DNA of 64,000 bases from Symbiodinium natans (GCA_905221605.1 CAJNDS010001001.1:490049-554048); one strand, 5' to 3'. Shown: positions 29,122 through 40,261, numbered from the stretch's first letter. Notes: generated by a model not told the origin, from the sequence alone. Made by a program: numbers and translations.

Positions 29122-29212
29122 CACAGTCTCTCAGGGCCGCGGCTGGAAGTCGCCTTTGCTGAGGATGGCCTGCGTGCGAAAGGCGATTCAATCTCAGTCT
29201 CTCGGGGGCTGA
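29122..29212 (+). other. candidate exon
   Basis: After CTCACAG it reads GPRLEVAFAEDGLRAKGDSI then SVSRGLKQ, with a GGTCAC donor. A second frame (GWKSPLLRMACVRKAIQ) is open too. Confidence 0.3.
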
Positions 29213-29332
29213 AGCAAGGTCACGAAATAAAGGCTTAATTAAGGCTTTGGGGGTTGTATGCCTTCAACCCTCAGCGGAGCGTTTTTCAGGCTCCGGGAGG
29301 GTTAGGGCGCAAACCTAAACCCTGATTGTTGG

Positions 29333-29530
29333 GTGCTTGCGGAGCCTAGAGTTTGTGAATCCTGTGGTGGCCCGGGCAACCCGAGAAGAAAATGCACGGA
29401 TGCCCTTCCCTGCTCCCTAGCCCTTCCCAACGGAGTAAGGGCACGGGACGCCCTGGCTCAAAGTGCACAGAAAGGTCTTCCTAAAAGTTTCCCAAGTTTC
29501 AAGTATTGCATGCACGACCCCGACCCCTAG
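29333..29530 (+). other. open frame with CxxC motif
   Basis: 65 codons, no ATG; begins LAEPRVCESCGGPGNPRRKC, a cysteine pair and basic patch reminiscent of a small zinc site but too little for a family call. Confidence 0.25.
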
Positions 29531-29825
29531 TCGGGGCGGGTGGAAAACCGGAAGCATTGTCAGAGGGTTTCCTCAGTCTATGGAGACTTCTTTCAACAAA
29601 CTTCGCCCCAAAGACCCTAAGCCCCTCAACCCTAAGCCCTATCTTCGGGTAGATACGTGAGCCCTGGTTCTGGGCCCTTAAAAAGGGGACCTCTATATAC
29701 ACTATACAACCCAAGGGCCCATACATCAGACACTTTAAACTACCCTTAAACCCTACACACCCTAAACCCCAAACCCCAAACCCTAAACCCTGAACCCCTA
29801 ACCCCTGAACCCTAAACTTTGGCAC

Positions 29826-29881
29826 CTTCTTCTTGCTTTTGGAGTAGGCGTCGTACCTCGACCATCCGCTTGGCTCCCGCC
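29826..29881 (-). other. candidate exon
   Basis: Reads EPSGWSRYDAYSKSKKKV to a GT donor; GC-rich third positions. A C homopolymer lies 10 bases to the right. Confidence 0.3.
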
Positions 29882-30436
29882 CTCAGAGAGCCCCCCCCCC
29901 CCCCCCCCCAAAAAAAAAAAGAACAACCAAATTGGTGGTGATTTCTCCCTAAACCCTAACGCTGTAAAAACATACTAAACCCCAAACTTTGGCCCTAAAC
30001 CCTGCCACCCCCAACCCTTGCACAGCAGGGCGCAACTCTGCCGCGTCGAACTGGCCCTGAGCTGCTTTTGTAGACACGCGAGGTTCCGCGAGAACTGTAT
30101 CCGGCTCCGACTATGCATGACAGGGCACGCAATACACATATACATAGATAGAGAGGGGAGAGGTCGAGAGAGACACGCATATGTGTTATTATTTATGTAT
30201 GATGTACGCACAAAGGTAGGCATGCACGTACCTCGGCACGTTCTGGGAGGATAGGATTCTATGATGGCTACCGACTCAGCTACTAAGCATTCTTGCTGCT
30301 GGTCTGAAGTTCAGTCAGTCTTCCCCCACCCCTGGCTGTATGACATCCCTGAACATCCCGAAAGCCCCGACACAAGAGCCCTTGGGCCTGAATGTCAACC
30401 TTTGACAAGCTTGTTGAGGGCCCAGGGTGTGGGGCT

Positions 30437-30530
30437 TAGGGTCCGACACCCGCGGGGTTTAAGCCCCCACCGACGCTGGGCCCGTTGGCGTCGCCGTTGG
30501 CGTCGATCTTCTTCATCACTTTGGCGGCCT
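30437..30530 (-). other. candidate exon with EF-hand-like start
   Basis: After acceptor CCTGCAG it reads AAKVMKKIDANGDANGPSVG; KKIDANGD is the usual entry into a calmodulin-type loop and 20 of 22 third positions are G or C. If the intron starts at the GC after GAC, the loop would be completed by the next exon. Family assignment is plausible, not proven. Confidence 0.45.
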
Positions 30531-30839
30531 GCAGGTTAAACTTTGTAGGGGTTACAGGGTGTAGGGTTTAGGGTCTAGGGTTCAGGGTTTAGGGTTCAGA
30601 AGGGTTTAGGGTTTAGGGTTTAGTTTAAGGCTTCTTGTGTGGGGTGGTTTAGGGGTCTAGAGGTTCGGGGTCCTGGGCTTAGGGCTTGGTCTCCTGCAGG
30701 GGTTGTTGGGTTTAGGGGGCCCCCGGACTTTTGTGAGTTGACTCGTGGTTGAGGGTTTTGCGCTTCTAGGGGTTTAGTGCCTGTGGGACATTGGGCCTCA
30801 GCTTTCTTCTAGCCGGAAATCCAACGAGACGCCTCATCG

Positions 30840-30892
30840 GCCATCTTCTCCGGCGGCTGCCGGAACCTGCACATGCAGCTAAGCTACTTGAA
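30840..30892 (-). other. candidate exon next to family 1 end
   Basis: Reads MCRFRQPPEKMADEASRWIS; preceded on the minus strand by a degenerate family 1 end (30880-30900). Confidence 0.3.
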
Positions 30893-31007
30893 GGTTAAGG
30901 TTCATCCAAGTGCGCCAGAATCCGATAGGTTGAGTGGCTCAATAAGGCAAGGATCTACATCGGTGTGAGAACCAGTCCCAAGCAACGTTGGGGTCCAACT
31001 CGAACTG

Positions 31008-31120
31008 TAGGTTCATGGGCAATTTTCAGTAGGGCTACTTCGTGCCCCCCAAAGAAGGTTGTAACCGTAGCTGCCCTGCTTCTACCCCTAATTAAAAGCA
31101 CCCCTGAAGCTCCGAGTAGA
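31008..31120. mobile_element. family 1 inverted-repeat element
   Basis: Left GTAGGTTCATGGGC, core AGTAGGGCTACTTCGTG, right CCTGAAGCTCCGAGTAG. Confidence 0.6.
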
Positions 31121-31556
31121 CAAGAAGGGCCTCCGACTGCCGCTTGACGTTCTGAGGGGGCTCTTCGCAATGTTTTTTTGCATTCGGGCTGGGGGAGTCG
31201 GCCTTTGTCCCCTTAAAGCACCAAAGACCGAAAATTGCTTCCAGGAGTGCCCATGTTTGCTTCCAGGGTTCTGAGGGAACCTAAACCCACCCAGAAAGGG
31301 AAGAAGTGCACTACTGGGCATCCTAGAGAAAGCCCTCCGCCCGGAAATTATGCCGAACTTGCATGCGGCGAGGGCCGTTGCTCTGGGTTTTTTGGGGTTT
31401 ATAGGGTTTATAGGGTTGATATGGTTTGTAGGGTTTAAAGGGATTTTAGCGGTTATAGGGTTTATAGGGTTTGGGGCTAGGGGTCCATCTCCTCCTTCGC
31501 AGGAGTACCGAGGAGGCCTGCAAACCTGATAAGAACATGGCCCTAGGTTGCCCAGT

Positions 31557-31735
31557 AACCTCGGATTCAAACGGGTGCACTCTTTTCTTAAAGGGCTTAT
31601 TTCAGGGAAACCTAGGATTTAAACGGGTGGCCTTTTTTGCTCACAAAGGGGTTTAGAAGGGAGCCTAGGATTAAAACGGGTGTACTTCTTGCTTCAAGGG
31701 GTTTGTCAGGGAACCTAAAAATTCCCAAAAGGGAA
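31557..31735 (+). repeat. 52-bp tandem repeat, three copies
   Basis: Each unit begins CCT(C/A)GGATT(C/T/A)AAACGGGTG, continues with a T-rich block and ends CAGGGA/AAGGGA. Copies at about 31560, 31610 and 31664. The opening resembles the GTAACCTAGGAA start of family 7. Confidence 0.75.
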
Positions 31736-31949
31736 TAAGGCACTACTTGGCGTCCCAAGGCCAGAATATATTCTCTTCAGAAGCCCTATGCAGCCCGAAA
31801 GCGCCATGCCCCGCTGAAGCGCAAAACATCCCAAAACCCTAAACCTCCCTAACCCGTTTAGCCTCCAAACCCCTAAGTACTTTGCTGCCACTGCCCCCGT
31901 AAACCTTAAACCCTAAACCCTAAATTAACGCCCTAAACCCTAAACTCTA

Positions 31950-32102
31950 CGGGTTCCCCCTTGGACCCTTAAGGTTGTACCCTGGGTTTTGGGGGTCCCT
32001 TTTTAAGGATCCTTAAGGGAATATAAGGGCCATATTAGGAGTACATTAGGGGGAACCTTTAGGGGTACAACCTTAGGGGAACGATTCTGAATCCCTTGAT
32101 AA
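31950..32102. mobile_element. family 5 inverted-repeat element
   Basis: Aligns throughout with 19988-20136; CCCTTAAGGTTGTACCC pairs with GGGTACAACCTTAGGGG. Confidence 0.8.
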
Positions 32103-32677
32103 ACCCTGAATTGAAACCCTAAACCCTAAACCTTCCTAATGCTAATCATACTCACGCCCCAGACCGAAAGTCCCAAACTCCCGAGTCGCTAGGCCGGGCA
32201 GACTGTACCCAGGTAGCCCCAACAACCCGTTGTAACTAAGTTCTGCTAAGGAGTACTGACTTCACTACCTAGCTCTACACCTATAGACTGATGCAAATGT
32301 GCATGTGTGCACACACACACACACACACCTCTCTCTAAATGTATGACCCTGAACCCTAAACCCTAAACCCTAAACCCTAAATACTAAACCCTAAACTATG
32401 GATGTTCGTACTGGGCAGCTGAGCTTCGGCCTTTCACGCCTCAAAGCTCCTGGAAGACCAGGAGCCCCAATCCTTTTGAAGCCCAACAACCAGGAAGCTG
32501 CCCTGTACCCCATGCTCCCTTTATATGGGTCCTTAAAAGGGTTCAGGGTTTAGGGTTTAGGGATATACCCCTTATATACCCCTTATACCGACCTATACAA
32601 CCGGCACCTGGAGGCATCGTGCAGGAGCGTGGCGTAGGAGGAGATCTTTTCAAGGCAGGGCTCACCTGCAGAGGCCG

Positions 32678-32745
32678 TTTAGGGTTTAGGGTTTAGGGTT
32701 TAGGGTTTAGGGTTTAGGGTTTAGGGTTTAGGCTTTAGGGGAGCC
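32678..32745 (+). repeat. interstitial telomeric array (TTTAGGG)
   Basis: Nine units. Confidence 0.95.
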
Positions 32746-32817
32746 ATTGGGGGAGTGGTTTCGGGTTTCGTGTTGCCTTCCTGGACCCTAAACCTTAAAC
32801 CCCTAAATACCCCTAAA

Positions 32818-32855
32818 CCCTTTTTGAGCACGGACTGAGGAGGCTGCCGGCAACC
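32818..32855. repeat. family 9 dispersed 30-bp motif
   Basis: CCCTTTTTGAGCACGGACTG followed by AGGAGGCTGCCGGCAAC. Confidence 0.75.
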
Positions 32856-33546
32856 TGATAGCAGAAGCCCTAGACCCGGTCAGAAACGCCAGGATGTGCC
32901 GGGTTTAGGGCCTTCGAAGGCCTGGATAGCGTAAACCCTAAACCCTAAACCCAAAACCCAAAACCCTAAGCCCCAAACCCTAAACCCTAAACCCTAAACC
33001 CTAAACCCTCCCAAGTGTTCCAAGGCCCTGGCTGAGCCCATAATGAGACATCGAAAAGCGACCTCAGTGGCAACAAGCTGGTTCGGAGAGGGAAAAGCCC
33101 CCGAGTAGGGTTTAAGGATTTTCGGGTCTAGGGGTGCAGGGTGTAGGGTCTTAGGGTGTAGGGTCTTTAGGGTGTAGGTTTAGGGTTTAGGGTTTAGGGT
33201 CTAGGGTTTAGGGTTTAGGGTAGAGGATTCTGTGAGCCCTGAACAGCGCTCTGGGGTGGATCGGGGGGACCCGATAAACATCGAACTTGTTTTGGTTACA
33301 TGGCCTTATAGGGGGAACATTGGCCCATAGCAAGCCATAACCACCATTTACAAAGCCCTGCATGCATTTGCCCGAGGGCCGAAGACCTGACGCCTTTGCA
33401 CCTGCAAACAGGAGCCACGGAACCTGCAAAGCCCGTTCAGAGCCCGATGTAGCTACACCCTATACACCCTACAGACTCAACCCTAAACCTTAACCCCTAA
33501 ACCCGAAAGCCCGAACCCCCAAACTCCTAGTCCTAGACCCTACAGC

Positions 33547-33606
33547 CGCTGGGCGCCCGAGCTCAGATAGGCGCGGTAGAGGTTGACTTGCCGGGGGTGG
33601 TTGAAC
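33547..33606 (-). other. candidate exon with GC donor
   Basis: 60 bases, acceptor TTTCTCAG, GC donor. Reads FNHPRQVNLYRAYLSSGAQ, nearly all third positions G or C. No family recognised. Confidence 0.5.
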
Positions 33607-33659
33607 CTGAGAAAGGAATGCCCGGACATGCCAGAAGCCCCTTACGTGAGATACGGTGT

Positions 33660-33880
33660 TTCGATACAATGTACACTAAGCTGCTGCCTATACTTTAAGA
33701 TAACATAAAACAACATACAGTATACTGCAATAAGAAGACGGGTAGTTCTCTAGATTAGGGTCCCTTCTCGCGCTCGTGATTATAGGGGGCGCCGTACTAT
33801 TATATATATATATATACATATTGTATATAGGACACCGAAAGGGACCCCAATTTAAGAGAACCACCCAAATGCCCTAAATC
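33660..33880. other. AT-rich spacer
   Basis: Low-complexity sequence with an (AT)n run at 33801-33818. No gene seen. Confidence 0.5.
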
Positions 33881-34019
33881 ATTGTACGGTCCCGAATATA
33901 TCTTAAGTCATATCTTTTACTTGATTTTTGAAAGTCCCGGGAAGGACAAGCTGGGAGGAGGGGTTGGCTTCCGGGGTTCAGGGAACCTGTTTTCGAGCCC
34001 CGCCTGCAACCAAAAGGCT

Positions 34020-34287
34020 TCATGCTTCCAAGAAAGTCCCAAACCCGAACAAGTACAAACTGTATAGTAAGTGTGGTATCCGGCCTGGATCTCCGAACTC
34101 CTGACATCCGAAAATGCACCACAACCCTGAACTTCCTGCCCTGGGCCCGCCACTGGAAGGTGGAAGCCGTGTAACATTTGTGGTCGTTTGTATCCGGATC
34201 CACAAAAGTTTCCTGAGCTGACTCGGGCGTAGGGAAAGTCCTGGTGCGCAGTATGCCGCTATAAAGTCAAGGAAGAGACCGCCGAGC
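34020..34287 (-). other. candidate coding region, 89 codons
   Basis: Starts beside a family 1 end; reads ELGGLFLDFIAAYCAPGLSL then RPSQLRKLLWIRIQTTTNVT. Other minus frames overlap (33874-34203), so it is tentative. Confidence 0.3.
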
Positions 34288-34289
34288 TC

Positions 34290-34413
34290 ACTTGGAGGTT
34301 CACATGGGTACCTTAGAAGTAGAGCTAGAGAATGAAGTACCCTAAAGAAGCTTATGACCGTAGCTACCCCACTTACAACCCTGCTTAGAAGTACCCATAT
34401 GAACCTCCAACCT
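34290..34413. mobile_element. family 1 inverted-repeat element
   Basis: Left CACTTGGAGGTTCACATGGGTACC, right GTACCCATATGAACCTCCAA; long near-perfect arms. Confidence 0.85.
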
Positions 34414-34828
34414 TAACTTGCAGGGCTTAGGGTTTAGGCTTTAGGGTCATAGGGTTTAGGGTTGACTACGGCCCAAGCCTTGATTGATGGGCTACTCGAA
34501 GAAAGAGTGTCTGAACCCTGGAGAGGCTTTTGAACTGGTGCGTGGAGTTTAGCCCTATAATTCCCAAACCTTATGGACCCCAAACCCTAAACCCTGACCC
34601 AGAAAGCCCAGACTCAACCCCCTCAGCCCCCATAACAGGCCCTGAAGCCAAAAGGCCAGCAGAGTCTCCATTTCATTGATTTTTTATTTGCTTGTATTTG
34701 CAAATTTGGGCTACCCGGTGGCTGTTTATCTGTTGCAGGAACGTGGCTACGCAAACGATCTATTTGCCCCGATGTGGTTCCGAACTGTTCTGACCTTGCA
34801 ACACCTCGGCGCGCCAACTCCTGAACCC

Positions 34829-34865
34829 GTTCCGAAACCGTTCCGAACCGTTCCGAACCGTTCCA
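34829..34865 (+). repeat. 10-bp minisatellite
   Basis: Four copies of CCGTTCCGAA. Frames on both strands (34676-34969 plus, 34623-35099 minus) run through it; neither is convincing. Confidence 0.8.
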
Positions 34866-35464
34866 AACTCGAGTCGCAAACTCTGGAAAAATCACGGACC
34901 AAGGATGTTGAGACAGTTCCTGAACATGATGAAATAGTTTTTGAGCCAAGTAAATGGGTCCTGAGATAGTATGCCTCCGAAACAGAAACCGCATGCTAAA
35001 CAGCCCACCGGGCTGTCCGATTGCTAATTTGCTTCTTGTACTTTCTTTGTGTAGAGCCGGAAAAGGGGGGGGGGGGGGCAATGCCGTCAAGGTGCCCATA
35101 CCTCAAACACACGTCCTCCCCCCCTCCACCCAGAGCCCAAAAGCCCAAAGCCAAAAGGGTTTAGGGTTTAGGGTTTAGGGTTTAGGGTTTAGGGTAGCCA
35201 AAACCTAAAACCCAGCCCGAAAATCCTAAGCCTTCGCTTTTAAACAATCAACCCCACAGAGATTCTTCGAAGAACTACCGGTGGATTGCCGGGAGATATT
35301 CCTTGGGGCCAATGGGGGGTTTAGGGTTGTGTGTGGGAACTGAGCGGCTTAGACTGCTTACAGGTTTGGGAAGGCTTGGAATGATTCCGGGCTTTGCTTC
35401 AGGCAGCTGGGCTTCGGGCTTGGGCGTTTGGAGGTGTGGGGGTCTAGGGTCTCAGGGTGTAGGG

Positions 35465-35556
35465 TTTTGGAGTTTAGGGTTTAGGGTTAGGGTTTAGGGT
35501 TTAGGGGTTAGGGGTTAGGGTTTAGGGTTTAGGGTTTAGGGTTAGGGTTTAGGGTT
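35465..35556 (+). repeat. telomeric array with six-base slips
   Basis: TTTAGGG units mixed with GGGGTTA and GGGTTA slips. Confidence 0.9.
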
Positions 35557-35703
35557 CAAGCAGCTGCAAGCATCTTAAGATTGAAAGAGGCAATGCATCC
35601 AGGACTCGTGCAGGTAGCCAGTGGGGAACACGAAGCACCTGAGACCATCCCTGGACCCGTTTGGGCCTTGCCTAGGCCGCCCAAGCCTAGATCTTGCGAG
35701 GTT
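35557..35703 (+). other. candidate coding region
   Basis: 49 codons: QAAASILRLKEAMHPGLVQV then ASGEHEAPETIPGPVWALPR. A donor GTAGCC (35614) could end the exon early. Telomeric array directly upstream. Unrecognised. Confidence 0.4.
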
Positions 35704-35984
35704 TAGGGTTTAGGGGTAAGCCTAGATCTGCGAGGTCCTGCACAAGCCACTCTTGCAACATCGGCGCGAGGCTGAACCGCTGAAGGGGGGGTTCTTGAAA
35801 CAGTCAGGCCAACAAAACTAGCATACCCTAGCACCCCCTCATTGACTGGTATGTGTGTAAACTGGTGAGACCTCGCTTTCGTCAAATGACTGCATGATAG
35901 AGACGGCCATGAAAGCAGCGGAAGAGCCCTCACACGCCAAGCGCAACTCGGCACAATGGACTGGCCCAACTGCCTGGAGTGCAT
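35703..35984 (-). other. ATG reading frame, 93 aa
   Basis: ATG at 35984; MHSRQLGQSIVPSCAWRVRA start, no recognised domain; last residues are telomeric codons. Confidence 0.25.
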
Positions 35985-36088
35985 GGGCCTTTTCAGTTGC
36001 TCTCGGCCTTAGCCCTAAGCCCGAAATGAAACCTTAGCCCTCACCTAACTTCAGCCCTAGCCCCAGACCCACACCCCGGACTTCCATC

Positions 36089-36175
36089 GCCCTAAACCCT
36101 AAACCCTAAACCCTAAACCCTAAACCCTAAACCCTACACCCTACACCCTACACCCTAAACCCTAAACCCTAAAGG
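36089..36175 (-). repeat. interstitial telomeric array with CCCTACA variants
   Basis: Twelve units, three consecutive CCCTACA inside. Confidence 0.9.
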
Positions 36176-36240
36176 AAGGAAGTAAGGAGGGAGCTGGCCA
36201 GGCCCAACTGTGAACTCGGTCTCCTTCAGAGCGGCCGAAA

Positions 36241-36340
36241 AGGGGGGGGGGGGGGGGGGGGGGGTGGGGGGGGTTGGAGGGTTGGAGGGTTTGAGGGTTT
36301 GAGGTTTCGAGGGTTTGAGGTTTCGAGGGTTTGAGGTTCT
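36241..36340. repeat. poly-G tract and GAGGGTTTGAGGTTTC repeat
   Basis: G homopolymer 36242-36272 followed by degenerate GGGTTTGAG units. Confidence 0.85.
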
Positions 36341-36842
36341 GAGCGTTTAGGGGTGAAAGGGTTAAGGGTCTAAGGGTTTGGGGGACAAAGGCTTAGTGGA
36401 CTTCTATATAGCTGCCAGGGTACTAGGGAGTTGGGGGCTCGAACGGCTTTAAAATTCCAGCTCTCGGTCCCTGGGAGTCCCTGATACCTTCACTTTGGTG
36501 GGGCCACAGATTCGGCCGGGCGCAGTGCACAGACGAATCCCCCACCGCGGTACAACCATGAACCCTGAAATCAGGCAAGGGCATGGAATGTCTTATGCGT
36601 GAGGAAAGAAGCAGGAAGAAGGCACTGCACATCGCAACAGGTGCGTGCTTGTATATATAAGTACATATAACACATACTGTATCTGTATGTATATATATAT
36701 ATACACTTGTATTTATGCGCGTGTGTATGTATATATATATATACATTCTGGCATTGTCTTTGTAACAATGGGAACCCTCTCTCCCGGGAAAAACCCTAAA
36801 CCCTAAACCCTAAACCCTAAAGCCTAAACCCTAAACCCGGCT

Positions 36843-36935
36843 GAGGGCGGCGCTGGGGTCCACCGCACATGCTGCTTGCCCCCGTAGATCTGCTCGTCGC
36901 CGAAAGTCGAGGCCTGTGCCGGCTTGCAGCATCTC
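36843..36935 (-). other. candidate exon
   Basis: Reads KPAQASTFGDEQIYGGKQHV then RWTPAPPS; 24 of 29 third positions G or C. A GT donor (CAT|GTGCGG) may end it at about 36876. CCCTAAA left, TTTAGGG right. Unrecognised. Confidence 0.45.
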
Positions 36936-37951
36936 ATCGAATCTCACCTACTTAAGCTTAGGGTTTAGGGCGTAGGTGTAGGGTTTCGGGTTTAGGATGG
37001 TTTAGGGACCCCAAAAACCCTGACAAAGTTTCTTGGGGCAGAAATACGGTTCCTCTTTTGCTGAAAAGGGCGGTTACATTGCAAGAGACCCCCTCCGATC
37101 GTCTGCACCGCACTGTGTAAGCCAGACCCTGCGCTACAGGGCCCCGCGTCTCAATATCTAAACCGACTCTCTCCTCAGTGGCACTATTTGGGGGGTTAAG
37201 GTACGATATTGTGTACCTTGTTGGAGTCCTTATTCTTAGGGAATCCTACTATTTGGGGGTCTATTTTGAGGGGTTCCCTATTTTCGGAACCCCCCATTCT
37301 TGACTTGTTTCTTGGTGGGGCGTCTTGGGCTGACATACGATGCAAGCTGCAACCTCAGCGCCGGACCCCCTACGCACTCCACAGAAAGATTCGCCAGCCC
37401 TCTAGCGTTTCGGTGATGGTCGCCCGTGCCTGATCATTGGCCCTCCGTCAAGTCAAGCCAAGCCAAACTCCGAGCAACTAAGCACCACGCCCCTGTCTGA
37501 CACAGAGCTAGGTCGCCCACTAACCTTGTAATGACAGAGGGTGCTTTGCTTTTGTGTCATCATCCTAAATCGACAGGGAACTTCTAGTCACTCCGAAACC
37601 CTAAGCCCTAAACCCGAAGCACTAAACCCTAAACCCCGAAACCTTAAACCCTAAACCCTAAACCCTTGAAGAAGGGAATCAGGGGCTGCTGGCATCCTGG
37701 CTCCAACAGGGGCCCCAACGTTGAAGAAGTGGCGGATCTCCGGGAAGGCCTGAATGCGCCATCGCCTCAGGGTTTCGAGGTTAGAGTTTTAGAGGTCTAA
37801 GTGCAGGGTTTAGGGTTTAGGGTTTAGGGTTTAGGGTTTTGGGTTTTGGGTTTTGGGTTTAACTTGCAGGAGACTTTGGGGTGGCCTTGACCTAAACCCT
37901 AAACCCTAAACATCCCTAAACAACCCAAACATCCCTAAGCCCCAACACCGC

Positions 37952-38039
37952 AGGATCGAGGCCGCCGCTTGGCGCCCTTGAACTGCATGGAGATCGTGGT
38001 CTCGCAGTAGGCGTCGGCCTCACTGACGCTTATCCCGTA
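37952..38039 (-). other. candidate exon
   Basis: Reads YGISVSEADAYCETTISMQF then KGAKRRPRS; 26 of 30 third positions G or C; GC donor. Between CCCTAAA-type sequence and a TTTAGGG-like stretch. Unrecognised but strongly biased. Confidence 0.5.
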
Positions 38040-38352
38040 GGTTTTCGGTTTTGAGGGTTTGGGGAAAACCACTCTGAACCCCCCCCATACACGACTTCCG
38101 TCATCTTACAATCCCGAGGCTGCGGGTCAGGTCAAACCCCCGAGCTGAGGGTTTTGGTTCAGAGGTTTCAGGCTCGGGGATTGTTGGGGGGGCTCCGGCA
38201 GGGTTTGTGTGGCTTTTGGGGTTCAGGAGGATCCCAGAATTGTGGTGTCCTTCAGCCGTGACAGAAACCAAGCGAAGCTCCGGCCGTCGGTTCGTGAAGC
38301 ATAGCTTATCGCGACCCCACCCGCGAAGCCCTGCAATTCTAAACCCTGGGGC

Positions 38353-38441
38353 GGGTACTTCAAAGTTCATGGGTACTTACGATAAGTAGGGCTGTACTTT
38401 CGGTAGCCACGGTTCCTTATTTATAAGTACCAATGAACCTC
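38353..38441. mobile_element. family 1 inverted-repeat element
   Basis: Left GGGTACTTCAAAGTTCATGGGTACTTA, right TAAGTACCAATGAACCTCCAAG. Plus ATG frames of 73 codons (38450) and 102 codons (38476) follow. Confidence 0.8.
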
Positions 38442-38475
38442 CAAGCATGCTTCAGAGACGAAGGTTTGTCATGGG

Positions 38476-38784
38476 ATGGATTGCCTCTTCAATTCGGGTT
38501 CAAGTAGCCCCCTCAAGGGGTGTGGGGGTGGGCATGGCAGCTTCCCATCGCACGGCAGGATCGCAAAATGGCCCAGCCTTAAGAGTACTGTTGCTAGCAG
38601 TGATATGCGCTTTGGCTTCTGCTCTTTCCTTGATAGTTTGGGGAAGGACGCAACACTTGCCCAGCTAAGCCCCCACAGCCTTTTTGTCGCACTTCTCCGT
38701 CCTGAGACTTTTGTCGGTCAACAACACAGGAGGGTAGCATTGGCACATCGCACAGAGCCCGGCTGCTATGCCTGGATGTGGTGA
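38476..38784 (+). other. ATG reading frame, 102 aa
   Basis: True ATG at 38476; FCSFLDSLGKDATLAQLSPH and EPGCYAWMW at the end are protein-like. An overlapping 73-codon ATG frame has a hydrophobic helix (VLLLAVICALASALSLIVW). No family; only one can be real. Confidence 0.3.
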
Positions 38785-38802
38785 ACGAGACGCCCCAGCT
38801 TG

Positions 38803-38850
38803 ACAAAGGCTAAACCCTATAAACCCTATAAACCCTATAAACCCTAAACC
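38803..38850 (-). repeat. CCCTATAAA nine-base repeat
   Basis: Four copies of AAACCCTAT, a telomere-unit derivative. Confidence 0.9.
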
Positions 38851-39027
38851 CTGGGTGAAGTCTGGTTTCGCTGCCACGCCCACCAAGTTGTTCTGGATGC
38901 TGTGGAGAGTCTCGTACACACGGCGATGAGAGGTATTAAGGCTGTCCGGCTGCGTCTCAACTTGAATATTCCAGCCAATCTTCCACGCATCTTGCAACAC
39001 AGAGCCACACGAGACGAGGCGGAAAAA
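38851..39027 (-). other. candidate exon with telomeric donor
   Basis: 59 codons: FRLVSCGSVLQDAWKIGWNI, then RRVYETLHSIQNNLVGVAAK and PDFTQ. The exon runs straight into GGTTTAGGGTTTATAGGG, so the only donor at its end is the GTTTAG of the telomeric unit. CCCTAAA-type repeats left, TTTAGGG right. Family not recognised. Confidence 0.45.
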
Positions 39028-39540
39028 AAGGAGGGTTTAGGGTTAGGGTCTTGGGTCTAGGGTCTAGGCTCTATAGGGTTTAGGGTTTAGGGTGCACGGT
39101 TCAGGGTGCGAGCAAAGTTCATGACTTAGGGTAGTGCTGCCCTGCCATGTGGTACCTGCCTGTCCCCAACATAGCCATAAACCCTTATAAGCCTTAAACC
39201 CAAAACCCGTTAGGTTCCATAATGGTCCCCTTTTTACGGGAGTCCTGTCCCGTGGTCCATCCCTTCAAGGGACCTAGAACAACCCCCCCCCGCCCCCATA
39301 AAGACTAAGCCGAGGCCCTTCCATGGAGCTTAAGTGACTGCGAAAGTTCCTGCCGCTGACGGGTTTTGCGGTGTATGGTGTTGAGGATTTATAGGGGTTC
39401 CCTGATTTCTTCTCAACCGCAGTCACCAACAGGAGCACGTGCCTCATCACCGCAGCCACGATCGCCAGGGTTGAGGGTTCAGGAGCCTACAACTCACCAA
39501 GCGCTAGGGGACATCAGCAATTATTCCAAGTGGCTACCAC

Positions 39541-39561
39541 TTTGGGGGGGGGGGGGGGGGC
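39541..39561. repeat. poly-G tract
   Basis: About 19 G. Confidence 0.9.
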
Positions 39562-40029
39562 TATACAAGCTATGTTAGGGCCCATAAACTTGAAAAAACC
39601 CAAATCAACTCCAGCACACCTAAACCCTCAACCCAGAACCCCAGACCCAGGGTAGCAAAGTCTAAGCCCGGAACCCTGAAACTGAACTCGATACCCACCA
39701 AGGAGGAAATTGGAAAACCATAAGATTCAATTGAGATTCTTTTTTTTGTTCCTGGGATCCTACTAACCCCGAACACACAGGAACAAGGAAGCACGGATAC
39801 TAAAACGGAAATTCTAGATGGCCGCAGCTTCGAGAGACGGCCGACTGTCACAGCTCTGACATTGGAGCTGTGCTCGAAACTTCTGGGCGGGATCTGACCG
39901 AATGAGTTTAAGGCTCGAGTAGCGCCACCCAGCTGTCAGGTTTCTGGTCTGGATCAGGGTTTCCGTGAACCAGGAGAACTGCATCCGACTTCGTGGTATT
40001 TGCCCAAGGGTTAAGAATACGGGCCAACA

Positions 40030-40141
40030 CTTGGCTGCACTCAGGAGGGTAGCTATAAATTAAACTTTTACCTGCCTTAATAAGAAACCCAATAAACCCC
40101 AAAAAGGTAAGGATCTAAAGTTACAGTGAAGTACCACAAAG
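40030..40141. repeat. family 8 dispersed repeat
   Basis: 112 bases about 97 percent identical to 43821-43932 (three substitutions), the youngest-looking duplication in the window. Ends CTTGGCTGCACTCAGG and GTACCACAAAG; no clear inverted repeat. Confidence 0.9.
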
Positions 40142-40261
40142 AACAGTCACGTGCCTTGTGGGAAAAGGGGGTGGAGCAGGGGCAGGGTGGTCTCGGAGAG
40201 GAGGTCTTCAAGGGTTTAGGGTTTAGGGCTCCATGGCTTCTCTCTAAACCCTAAACCCTAC

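Noticed and set aside
30018-30254. Overlapping short frames on both strands
   Set aside because: All in GA/AT-rich low-complexity sequence with no splice or codon-bias support.
34623-35099. 158-codon minus frame and the 97-codon plus frame opposite it
   Set aside because: Both cross the CCGTTCCGAA minisatellite and a G tract; neither shows a domain, and they exclude each other.
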